From Sphaeroforma sirkka (Eukaryota; Opisthokonta; Ichthyosporea; Ichthyophonida), in the NCBI GenBank assembly GCA_001586965.3, contig LUCW03002024.1, positions 1 through 41,834 on the forward strand: a DNA stretch of 41,834 nucleotides, written 5' to 3'. Numbering within the stretch: the stretch's first letter is position 1; every line of letters begins with the position of its first letter. The translations under genes were made by a program, and so were the position numbers. Below the pieces are notes generated by a model, which saw only the letters and a list, made by a program, of their open reading frames with translations, did not search any database and was not told where the DNA came from. This document shows, piece by piece, positions 10,179 through 21,245 of this stretch.

Positions 10179-10179
10179 A

Positions 10180-10815
10180 AATAGCTAATTATCATTGAAT
10201 CATGTTGATGTCTACAAGGTCTGCTTGCGGGTCCCCGAAAACTCGTTGCGCTCGAATACACCTTGCTCCTTGATGATTGCTAATCATTTGTTTTGTTGGT
10301 TGGTTTTGTTAATGAGTACTCGTTTTGCTCTCCTTTGCTCTGTCTATAGGAGTAATTAAGAGTTGCTGATAGACTCGAAGCGTGTTCAATGATCAACCGC
10401 CTGTCGTGTTCTAGCGTTCTGAATGCTCCTTTAATCCAACCTTCGGACCACTGTACTCCAACATCAATCAAATCCGAGGCCTGCAGCCAGGAAGTTCAGG
10501 TCAAGGTTCCCAAGAATAACCTTGAAGCCCAAGGTAGTTACATCGGTTATGAAGTTGGAAAACCAAAAACAAATTCCTTATTCAAACCAACTTGAGTGTA
10601 CTTGCACGATGCCTGATAAGTGCTGTCTACTTTTGCATGTACTATTTCTTCTGTACCTTGCAAGAGTCCGCTGCATCTTGACGATTCGCCTTATACGTCG
10701 GTGATAACGTTAACGTTCTCCTTAGTTTTCACCAACAATCATACAACCGTACCAGGCTATGTTGGTCCTACGGCTGATTCACTTACGTTGACTTCCTCTT
10801 TCTCTCTAGAATGGA
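10180..10815. other. Expected 5' LTR position, no LTR pair seen
   Basis: By position the 5' LTR of the minus-strand retroelement should start here. I could not match any of this sequence to the region left of 4087. Short open stretches show no recognisable protein. Confidence 0.4.
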
Positions 10816-10816
10816 A

Positions 10817-10817
<1 letters not shown>

Positions 10818-10853
<36 letters not shown>
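10818..10853. repeat. (TA)n microsatellite
   Basis: About 18 uninterrupted TA units. Confidence 0.95.
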
Positions 10854-10854
<1 letters not shown>

Positions 10855-11129
10855 GAAAATGTATTCTGTCTTGTAACATCGGTAAATATGTCCTGTTGTG
10901 TGTTGTGTGGTCGTGGGTTCGATACCCCCCGTGATATTTTTTTTCCTATGCTTTCGTGACCATCGAAGTTCGCGCATGCAACGATGGCGAACATTCGACT
11001 CCGAGATATTTTCGAAAAATCGATCTTCTAACCATGCCAGTCTTTTCGTCTAGCCAATTGATTACAAAAAAACTTGCTCCGTAGTTGATATTTGTTGAAA
11101 ATACGAGTTGAAATCGCATTTTTTCTGTC

Positions 11130-11690
11130 TCAGTTTCTCCCAAACTGTGCCTAGCTCCTCTTCTGCATTGCTACCTGTCTCACGCGCTTAATTCACACGT
11201 TTCCATTCTACGTCGCCTGACACTGTCGATTCTACATTGCTACCTGCTTTTCTTGATCACCTCTATCTGCCCTTTGTCGTCGCTGTACTCGCCCACACCT
11301 ATGAAAATCTGCCATATCGACCTTCTCTACGCCAAATTACGTTCTTCTATACCCCTAACTGCGATACTGCATCATGTTCGTGTTGTGTGGATTGACTAGG
11401 CCAGTCAAAACATTGTTCAAACGTCCTATGACTGCTAATTAGTCAGAGGGAGGCCTTGATTGTCAACGACGGCGGCCTGAAAAGTCGCATTGGAATTGAA
11501 GTATCTGGATTTTCGGACCGAAGATGGATTAAAAAAAAAAATCAAAAGAAGAATGAATGGTTGTTGGGAAATGGTCGGATGACTAATTAATCTATAAAAA
11601 TTTAGAAATAAAAAATGCTAAAAATTGCATATATTACTAATCACTCCAATTTGCTCTAGATTTAAAATAATTTTAAAAAAAATAATAAAA
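11130..11690. other. Non-coding, nothing firm
   Basis: No coding or RNA signal recognised; GC falls toward the right, ending in A-rich sequence before the AT microsatellites. Confidence 0.4.
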
Positions 11691-11692
11691 AA

Positions 11693-11748
11693 TATAATAT
11701 ATATATATATATAAATCACGCAAGTGTATATCAAACCGAGCAAGCAAA

Positions 11749-11823
<75 letters not shown>

Positions 11824-11888
11824 ATTATATATATTATATATATATATATTTATTTTATATTAAAATTAGTAGCATTCGACCGGATGGT

Positions 11889-11939
<51 letters not shown>

Positions 11940-12081
11940 AAAAAGAAGAAGAAATAAAATGCTCATCAGCTAAAAATAAAATGGGCACCTGTTAATTTCT
12001 GCATATATTACTAATCACTCCAATTTTGCTCTAGATTTATAATAATAATAAAATCTGCATGATATATATATATATATATAT
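11693..12081. repeat. Cluster of (AT)n microsatellites
   Basis: Arrays lie at about 11693–11713, 11747–11817, 11826–11848, 11892–11933 and 12061–12081. Similar spacers (gcatatattactaatcactccaa, near 11626 and again near 12001) flank them, suggesting that a larger unit with its microsatellite was duplicated. Confidence 0.9.
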
Positions 12082-12147
12082 GAAAATCACGCAAACGTAT
12101 CAAAACGAGCAGACGCAAACGGAAGGTGGGGATTTCTTTTCACTTAT

Positions 12148-12305
12148 CTGTGCTCGGAAGACTTTGCTCCTGTCGTAGTTTGCAAGCTCCTCCTTCGGCT
12201 ATCCGGTTCTGAGGGAGATCAACTCCCCTGTGCTCGGAAGACTTTGCTCCTGTCGTACTTTACAAGCTCCTTTCAGCTACCCGGTTCTGAGGGAGATCAA
12301 CTCCT
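12148..12305. repeat. 80-bp tandem duplication
   Basis: Copies at 12148–12227 and 12228–12305 share ctgtgctcggaag at the start and gagggagatcaactcc at the end, with a few substitutions and a 2-bp difference. No coding sense found. Confidence 0.9.
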
Positions 12306-12396
12306 GTAATTCGTCAATAAAATGAACTTCTCCGTCCACTATTATCCTCGAGATAAAATCGAATAATACACCTAAAGTAACTAGTCGTAAAAAAAA

Positions 12397-12475
12397 TGTA
12401 GTAAACACATCAAAAATACGATACTAAAACCTACTGAGTCTCCCTAACTCCACACTGATAGTGGTTTAAGGGACT
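12397..12475. repeat. Deleted copy of the LTR-like repeat at 3487
   Basis: Begins tgtagtaaacacatcaaaaa and follows the 3487–3669 segment as far as ctgagtctccc. It then jumps over about 110 bp to taactccacactgatagtgg and stops before the terminal tttactaca. It is a truncated, internally deleted member of the same family. Confidence 0.85.
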
Positions 12476-12961
12476 AGTGGGCAACACTTGCCGTACCCAC
12501 GATGAGGGTGGGAGAAGAAGGGGGTGGATTAAGGAACTCTGACGGTCCACACACAAACCTAGACACATTCATAGCTCTGGTCTCCCTGTATAGGGCAACT
12601 TGGCCGATTGCAGTACTAGAACTGCATGCTGGATCATCCAGCACCTTCTGCACTTTTGAAACTATCGATATTTGAGCCTCCGACTTATGTTCGCAAGGAT
12701 GCTTCTGCTGGGACTTCGACTTGCATAGGGAGAAGTCACCAGAAGATTCCAGCTCGGAATGCGAATCACCTCGGAGTACACGTCGATCTAAACAATACCC
12801 CCTATCACACTATTTTACTAGAAAACTTGCAATCGCCTCTTCAGAATTTCAACAGAGGCTTCGGAGCAAAAGACGATGGGAAGGCTCATGAAGCAGTGGG
12901 CAACACTTTCCGTACCCACGATGAGGGGGGGAGGAGAAGAAGGGTGGATTAAGGAACTCTG
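12476..12961. repeat. Direct repeat of about 66 bp flanking 350 bp
   Basis: Copies at 12476–12541 and 12895–12961 share agtgggcaacactt, cgtacccacgatgagg and gtggattaaggaactct. The sequence between them has a short open frame (12626–12952 +) without recognisable features. The arrangement could be a small non-autonomous insertion or a segmental duplication. Confidence 0.8.
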
Positions 12962-14214
12962 GGACAACGACACTGTTGTTGACAATCTCTGCGACTGCTC
13001 TAAAAGCACTACAACGCCGTAGCTATCTCACGAGCCGGAAGCTGTTAGTTGTATCATTCACCGTACATCGCCTTCAAGCTAGATGGCTAGCAGCGTTTAT
13101 CTTTTTGGAGCACTGAACTCAGCAGCGGACACTCTCGCACATGCGGGAAAAATAATACAGTACAGGCCACAGAGCCGTGGCAGTAATCCACACGTATCAT
13201 CAACGATGGAACAAACAGATCCACCATCTGACCCCACCCGGACCGATGGTTGCGTAAGTGCTACAATAAAATTAAACAACACAAGCAGTCACAGCGATAT
13301 TGATCGCACCATTGTATCTCAAAGCACCGTGGTGTCCAGATGTACGTAACATTGCAATCAAAATTCGGCATCTGCAATCAAGTGACATGCATTACCCGGT
13401 GGATACGGTACAATGATGCTTGGAAATACAAGTAGCTCCACCTGTGTTCGCGGTTTGTGGCCATTATAATTGCTCCACAAAACGACGGTACCTAAATATC
13501 TTTACGTACTGTACCATAAGTTTACTGTCAGCAATATCGCAGACAGTGCAGCACGTCACATATTGCTCTAATTGTTGGCCTATCCCGGGATGAATCTCTC
13601 CATACGCTAATGACGCAATCAGGTAGTTGGTGTACTTAATGCAATAGCAACATACGACAAAGCCTCAACAGACCCGTACTGTAACAAGCAAATTTTAATA
13701 TCAGTCGGCACAACACAATGAAATCATCACCACCATTATCTTTAGTAAAATTTAATTCATCGACGGCCGCGCAGCAACTACCAAAGAACCCGCTCTTATC
13801 TACATCAGTTGGATCACAACAATTTATAACGGCTTATACATATCGACTCAACAATACACTGGCAACCCTTCGTCGTCTTATTCTTCCTCGTAGGCCTCTG
13901 GATCTCCTCCATGAATATTTTCAGTCCGATCCACATAGTATTCACTGTGGAGTGATCCCGATATTACTGTATTCATCACCCTAGTCCGACAAAGACGACA
14001 CAACTGAATTAAAGATACGTTCGCCACACATGTACGTCCGGTACAGTCCTACGTGCTTACTTTTTTAATAACACAGTTATAACAAGCTCTTTTCTGTTTT
14101 GGCAACAGTAAATGTAAGTAAAACATTCTCTTCATGGTGGATATGTACGGATGACGTCTACGACAACATCGTATCCAGTGCACAATGTGTCCATTTCTGG
14201 AAAAATCTGAAATA
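12962..14214. other. No clear gene
   Basis: Short plus-strand frames (for example 13083–13349 and 13718–13984) show no known motif. On the minus strand near 13890–13980 an acidic reading (GGDPEAYEEE) is interrupted by many stops, possibly part of the same decayed gene as 14215–14511. Confidence 0.35.
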
Positions 14215-14511
14215 CTAATTTCTCGCCTCAGGTATTTTGCAGCAGTTCGTCACGCAAGCCCTGTATGCCCCGGTGGCCACAAATTCACCACCAGCCACTT
14301 TGCCTGCATCCAGCAACTGATCCGACGCATCCTGGTAGGCCCGAAACTGCCTCTCATTGACCCTGATCTCCTCCGGCAATTATAGGAGCGCCACAATTTC
14401 CACGGTATCTGGACTCTCCACGAATATCTTGGATCCTTTCTCTTGCATGTAGAACAACCCCCGTACCCAAACCCTTATCTGACATACCAACATATGTTCC
14501 CCATACCCAGG
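14215..14511 (-). pseudogene. Unidentified decayed coding segment
   Basis: In one minus-strand frame 99 codons run between stops at 14512–14514 and 14215–14217, with a single interior TAA at 14382–14380. The translation looks protein-like: EKGSKIFVESPDTVEIV before the stop and PEEIRVNERQFRAYQDASDQ after it, followed by a Gly/Ala-rich helix and a Cys pair. I do not recognise the family. One stop in otherwise good coding sequence suggests a gene or transposon remnant. Confidence 0.35.
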
Positions 14512-15160
14512 CTAACATTGCTGTTGAACTACTACTTCCAAATTTCGGTCCAAATTAAGTCATCGCGTCTGTTAGTTCCGCCTATTATACTTCTAATTCA
14601 GGCCAATCAGCACATACCAAGTGCATCCGTGGTCTGGTGCGGCATTGGTTCACCCCCAACCTCGCTCCTCAATCGAATTATGACGGATAACCTAGTCTTA
14701 CTCGGCATCTCGTACTCTGCACTAACCCGTTCCACGGCACTGCACGGTGAAGACCCGATTCGAACCACAGAGGTGGGTACGCTACTTAGTAGGTCAGCAA
14801 GGGAATACGTGGCACACTATGGTGTCAGGTTTTTAGCAGCACCGGCCTGAATTGACCCAGCGCATATCCTCCATCGTCGACTTACTTGGCCCAAGCTTCG
14901 AACAGGAATTTACTGACCACTTCTTCCCATCGATCTTCTTTGAACTACTACAGCGGCTATGAGAGCCATAAAATATGCAGATACATTGTAACCTATCTCC
15001 TTTGAAACAACCCACTAACTCTTCACTCGCTCAGACGAGGCGTTGTGTATGGCAAGCGCCTTGGCAGTTATAGGATCCGTGAAATCTTAGTCAGAGCAAT
15101 ACATATTCTATACTCTTGCACAACAGCTTCTTGAGCTGCGGTGGGTAGCAAATAAAGTGA

Positions 15161-15206
15161 ATGACTAAACCAACCAACCTCGTAATAGGCTGGTTGGTTC
15201 AGTCAT
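15161..15206. repeat. Imperfect hairpin (19-bp arms)
   Basis: The left arm atgactaaaccaaccaacc pairs with ggctggttggttcagtcat at 15188–15206, allowing two G-T type mismatches and a 7–8-nt loop. A further copy of the right arm (ggttcagtcat) sits at about 15410–15420. It could be the end of an inverted-repeat element; there is no flanking T-run to suggest a terminator. Confidence 0.6.
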
Positions 15207-15209
15207 GCA

Positions 15210-16570
15210 CCTTATATTTAATACTACAAAACTGGAAAATGTTGCCATTACCTCAATCTGCATCGGTCCGCTGTACGCTCGTAGGTTGGATTTTTCTGAA
15301 CCTTTTGTGCTGGGCAAAAAGGCCACATAAGGTAGTACTAGATTAGATTGTTCAATTATTTGCCTTTTCTATTACAAGTTTAGAAAGATTACGTTAGTGA
15401 AGGTAGACTGGTTCAGTCATTCATACACTAAATATACTACATAAATCAACGGTAGTTAGGAGTATTGTACAGCAACATAAAAGCCCCGACTTCCACAACT
15501 ACTATTTATGCTTGTGCCATCGTTTTTTCTGAAATGATATCAATTTCAGTCTGTAATTACAGTTCACATGACTCTTGTGTTCTGAGCTTTTACCGCGGTG
15601 AGTGATATGGGACTGAAGAACAGAAGATCCTCCTATTTATCTGTTCCCTCGCGTTCCATGCTACCACGTTCTTCTTTAAACAGAACCGCTCAGCACATCA
15701 GGTATCGACAGCACGCTACAAGTTGAGTCAGCAGACAAGTGCTACGTTTTATTAATGTACACGTCACCTATAAACACGATTATTTAGAATTGCGCGAGAA
15801 ATATCCTTATCACAACCGAACTTACCACCAAGTGTGCAGTATTCGTTAGCAATACACACACAGTGTAATCTGTAGTCACATTGTTGTATTGTATTGTAAA
15901 GTCTATGTAAACATTAGACTAAGACTATATTACTCGACTCAATGGAATGCTATCAGGGTGCTCTCGTCCCCGTCTGGATAAATTTAAGGAAACTGAAGTT
16001 CGCACGCCAAAATCTAATACTTGTACATCTAACTTAGATTATAAAGATATAAATATATACAAGTCGATAATATAGTCGATAGTATGTATGTAAATGCCCC
16101 ATATGTAGATTGTATTCATACAAGTGTACAGTAGTGTTTCTTATCGACGATGGGAGTTGACGGTCTGATGGGGTTGAACCGCCCTCGTATGGCGAAGGGT
16201 CTACTGTCTCATCTAGTAGGTGTTTTAGTTATAGACGCGAGTTACATTGCATGCAACAGAAATCGGTCTCGATTAAGACTATCAACATTTACTACTTGAT
16301 ATGTATACAGGCTACCTTTCAACGAATGCAGTCATATGGTTTAGGAACTTTGAGACTGATGTTGTTGTTAGATGGCCATAAGATGTAGAGTAATTTTGCA
16401 AATGACAAGCGCGCTGAAAGTAGGGAGAAGGCTATGACACCAATACGAGAACATCTAAAGGTACGCTGTGATGAATAGGTTTGTTTTGTGGTTTTCTCGA
16501 ATATCCAATTTTTATAAAGTAAGTGCGACATTTGAGTTGTAGATGTTAAAATAGTATGATATTCATTTAG
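15210..16570. other. Gene-poor, AT-rich
   Basis: No coding or RNA gene recognised in this stretch, only short frames with random composition and one B-box-like motif on the minus strand near 16172–16180 that lacks tRNA folding. Confidence 0.4.
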
Positions 16571-16828
16571 AACAACAGAAAGACGCCGGGATTAGATGTG
16601 AATAGAGCTTGTAAGGATGCAATGGCATTATTTAATACGGAAATAGTCGATATGTTATTATTACTATTCATGGACAAAGACACAGATTGCATGGTAACAC
16701 CAATGGAAGCCAAGAAGAAACTGCCCGCACTGCATATACAAGAACATATTAAATATTTACATAATACTAGGATATGTACTTGCCAAAAAATAGAGGAGTG
16801 GCATCGCGAATGTGTTGTATACGTGTAA
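16571..16828 (+). CDS. Unidentified coding-like exon or remnant
   Basis: An 85-codon open stretch starts right after tcatttag, which is both an in-frame stop and a possible 3' splice site. The first ATG is at 16622. The translation has normal protein texture: NRACKDAMALFNTEI, a hydrophobic helix (VDMLLLLFMD), KLPALHIQEHIKYLHN, and a C-terminal Cys/His group (RICTCQKIEEWHREC) that might bind metal. I cannot name it. It may be the last exon of a gene whose other exons I could not see, or part of a lost transposon. Confidence 0.3.
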   Translation, partial: NNRKTPGLDVNRACKDAMALFNTEIVDMLLLLFMDKDTDCMVTPMEAKKKLPALHIQEHIKYLHNTRICTCQKIEEWHRECVVYV

Positions 16829-16876
16829 TTGTCAGAAGTCTAAATTTGACGTAATTGTCAGAAGTCTAAATTTGAC
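16825..16876. repeat. Perfect 26-bp tandem duplication
   Basis: Two identical copies of gtaattgtcag...aaatttgac, overlapping the stop codon of the preceding open stretch. Confidence 0.95.
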
Positions 16877-16879
16877 GAA

Positions 16880-17765
16880 TCAGAGACAAAATTCGTACCA
16901 TTGTTCCAGATGCAGTACTTTCGTACATTTGTAAAATACGGCGTTGATAATACAGTCCTTATTAGTACATTACTTCTACAAAGTGACTGCAGGATCCGTA
17001 CGGTCATGACTGTAAACACCTTTTGTCCTTAGCTTTTGCGGCATCAAGCAAATGTACATGGGCCACTGCCAGCTATAGAATCGGCGCTCATGATGGTGGT
17101 TTCTTTCCTATGTGTGTGTGGATGAAAATGTGGCAAAATAATAAAAGCGCGCGAGAAAGCATTCAGGACACACACGACCTTTCGATACAAAAAAAAATCC
17201 AAGAAAAACGAGGAAGTACACTGTACATACATACATATATCACAATTTGTGTATTTCTATTGTGAGTATTTATAAATAAATAGCAACTACGTGTCCAAAC
17301 CATTGCGTACAGTTCACCACTACGGCGTACCGGTGATGGATTACATCTGAATGAGAAGCTCGGTTACAGCACGATGGGAGATGCACGAAAAGTCAGGTTT
17401 GAGCTCATAGATGGCGATGAGGCCGCGGATCAGGTTTGTGATTCGAGCACACCTTTTATATTGACAAACTCGAGTCTGGACCTGTGCGTGTAGGGAGTAC
17501 ACTAACAGTTGTTACCATAGATGGCGTACATTGGAGTGTGTTATTTAGATGCATGATAGATATATCTATACACGAGTGACCTTTATCGTTTGCAGAACTC
17601 ACGGACGTATTCAATTGCGGAAGAAAATCATAGTAGGAATACCGCGGGAGGGTACAAACGCACGACTTGCTAGCGATCCATTAACAGAACAAAATTGAAT
17701 CTGAGTATGTCAACAATCCGTGACACGCACAAAAGTCTATAATTTTTTTATGTCCGTCAAATATG
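16880..17765. other. No gene recognised
   Basis: Mixed-composition sequence with short open frames but no motif or splice chain I can support. Confidence 0.4.
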
Positions 17766-17771
17766 TATATA

Positions 17772-17857
<86 letters not shown>

Positions 17858-18000
17858 CATAATACATACACACACACACACACACATACACATGCACACA
17901 CACACACACACGTCAATATCAATAATCATCATCATCATATATCATCATATATATATACATATTATATATATATGTTTATATATATATATATAATATATGG

Positions 18001-18047
<47 letters not shown>

Positions 18048-18109
18048 TATATATATATATATTATATGTATGCGTACATTACATATATATATATATTATA
18101 GGTACAGCC

Positions 18110-18154
<45 letters not shown>

Positions 18155-18490
18155 ACATGCTATCATCACACGCACGTATCAATAATAATATATATATAAT
18201 ATATTAATATATATATATATATAATATATAATATCTGACGCACGCACGCACGCATACAACATATTATTATATTATATATATATATAATATATAAATATTT
18301 AATATATGGATATATATAAAACATATTTTATATATGCACGCACGAACATCCACACACAGATATATTTGATATACATACATATTACGTACGTGCGTACATG
18401 CGTGCGTTGGCGGAAAAATATCCATACACATACGTACGTTGCGTATACATTTTTTATGCGTATATATATGCGGGCCACGCGCACGCACAC

Positions 18491-18538
<48 letters not shown>

Positions 18539-18723
18539 ATGTGCGCGCGTATGCACTGGACGCACACACACACGTCAACATACACACATAAAACGCACAC
18601 ACATAAAACGCATATATGTAATATGCATCATCATGGATATACATATATATATATGAATACGCATATATACACGCACAAACACACATATATCATATCATCA
18701 CATGTATGTATATATATATATAT

Positions 18724-18820
<97 letters not shown>

Positions 18821-19007
18821 TAATATATATATATATATATATATTTTACCAATCACGCCACCCGCCCCACGTACAATATATATGGGATCGGTTAATATAT
18901 ATGCGCGCACACACGCACACGCACGTTTCATCAATGTAGCAGTATATATATGTATGATGCCGTATATATGTATGCATATATGCATATATATATATATACG
19001 TATATAT

Positions 19008-19041
<34 letters not shown>

Positions 19042-19048
19042 GTATATA

Positions 19049-19079
<31 letters not shown>

Positions 19080-19293
19080 TATATTTACAATCACACCCAC
19101 CCAACCCAACACCCCACCCCGCCCGCCCCGCCCCAACCCACGCGCGCACACGTACACACACACGCACGCGCACAATAATGTAACATGTACATAATCAATA
19201 TGTTACATCAATGTTCCACATTAATATGCGTATATAATATATATATGTATGTGTATAATAATATATATAATATATATATATTATTATTATGAA

Positions 19294-19333
<40 letters not shown>

Positions 19334-20077
19334 GCGCGCATATATATATATATATACATATATATATGCGCATATACATACGTAATGCCACACACACACA
19401 ATGTCATCAATCACCATAATCATCATCAATATCAATAATATACCATCATATTGTATATATATATGTATATATATATATCATATATATATGTATATATATA
19501 TATATAATATATAATACAGCCATATATATATTGTATATTATGTATATAATATATTATTACATACATTATTAATATTACAATAATAATATATCATATATAT
19601 ATAATCATATGTTTACATGCGTTATATATATAATATGTATATACATAATAATCAATATATATTGCATAATAATAATATTAATATTATACATGCAATAATA
19701 TATTTGTTGTTTGCTTTTATTACACGCACCGGATGCACCATGAAAACACGGACGCACATACACGCATTGCGCGCGCGTACATCAATAATGTAACGCCAAT
19801 ACATAATACAATTAATATTATTATATATTATAATACATATATATTATACATATATGCATATATATACATACATATACATATATGTTATATATATATATAG
19901 TGTATATAATATGTATTAATATGCGTATATCATTGCGCATATATATACATATAATATGCTGCACTTGCATGCGCACACGCACAACACCATCAACAATAAT
20001 ATATATCAAATATATGTTTATGTATTTTGTAATCGATATATAATGGGGAGGATATAAATAATGTATATAATAATATA

Positions 20078-20119
<42 letters not shown>

Positions 20120-20555
20120 GATAAAGGTTACAATATTAATAATAATAATAATAATATAATAATATATATATACATATGGATATATACATAATATATGTTT
20201 AGACGGACGGACACACACGCACGCACGCACACACACATTGTATACCAACATCATACATCATGTATGTATAATAATACATATATGTATTTGAGAATAATAA
20301 TATACATAATAATACATAACAATAATGCATATAATATATTTTGCGTGTTATTTTTGGATAATAATAATAATAATATAATAATAATATATAATAATAATAC
20401 ATATAATAATAATAACATATGTATATAATAATATATATTATAATATAATAATAATAATATAATGCATATATATAATAATATATAATAATAACAATATATG
20501 CATATATTATAATATAATATATGTACATATTATATACGTACATTATATGTATATA

Positions 20556-20597
<42 letters not shown>

Positions 20598-20619
20598 TAT
20601 ATACATATATATATATATT

Positions 20620-20665
<46 letters not shown>

Positions 20666-20707
20666 TATATATATGCATATATATGTATATATATATATAT
20701 ATAATAC

Positions 20708-20775
<68 letters not shown>
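17766..20775. repeat. 3-kb (AT)n/(CA)n/(AAT)n microsatellite desert
   Basis: Almost continuous simple repeat. Long AT arrays lie at 17776–17852, 18004–18039, 18115–18150, 18729–18782, 19020–19085, 20561–20660 and 20710–20771. CA tracts lie near 17868–17912, 18483–18505 and 20206–20236, and AAT/ATA trinucleotide tracts near 20088–20160 and 20358–20500. A C-rich block (cacccacccaacccaac...) sits at 19093–19140. All apparent reading frames here are Tyr/Ile or His/Thr strings from the repeats and are not genes. Confidence 0.95.
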
Positions 20776-20776
<1 letters not shown>

Positions 20777-21245
20777 GTACATACATGTATATCAAAATTA
20801 TATACGTACACATGGGGGAGCGTACTTCTATACGATTTCTTAGCGAAGAACCTGCGTTTGCTTGCGGCTGTTCTTGTCATCATGAGGACTCTGGATAGAT
20901 TTTCAATTTGTGGTGTCGTGTTGACTACCTCTTCACTGGTTCCACAGTTGGTTTTGGACACCGACTCGAGGTGTCTATGTGTAGCCCAAAGTTGCATACG
21001 GACTCATAGCCGCAAAGCACTCGAGTGAATACTACGTGCATATAGGATTACATGGAGCTATGTGTTACTGAGGCCTGCGCTCTAGCAGGACGCATGCTAG
21101 TGCTGACATGTTCATTGCTACATACAGGATCCCTGTATTGTTTGCGAAATTTGAATCACGGACAGGCTTCATGATCATACCGTCTCTAGAGATGCTTGCT
21201 TATAGTACAATGACCTGACAATGTATCACTGTTATCGTTATCCAG
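20776..21245. other. Upstream region of the nucleoporin gene
   Basis: This must hold the promoter and first coding exon of the Nup214-like gene if that gene starts nearby. I could not fix the start codon. Several ATGs exist (20812, 21050, 21109) but none gives a donor with the right phase convincingly. Confidence 0.4.

Noticed and set aside
10905..10940. gtgggttcgataccccccgtg followed by a T-run, like a tRNA T-arm and pol III terminator
   Set aside because: A perfect B-box, but no A-box, D-arm or acceptor stem can be folded upstream; a (TA)n array lies there instead.
16150..16225. Possible tRNA on the minus strand
   Set aside because: The anticodon-like stem would need an eight-base loop and no acceptor stem pairs.
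17681..20898. Many Tyr-Ile and His-Thr repeat frames
   Set aside because: They are translations of (AT)n and (CA)n and have no other coding content.
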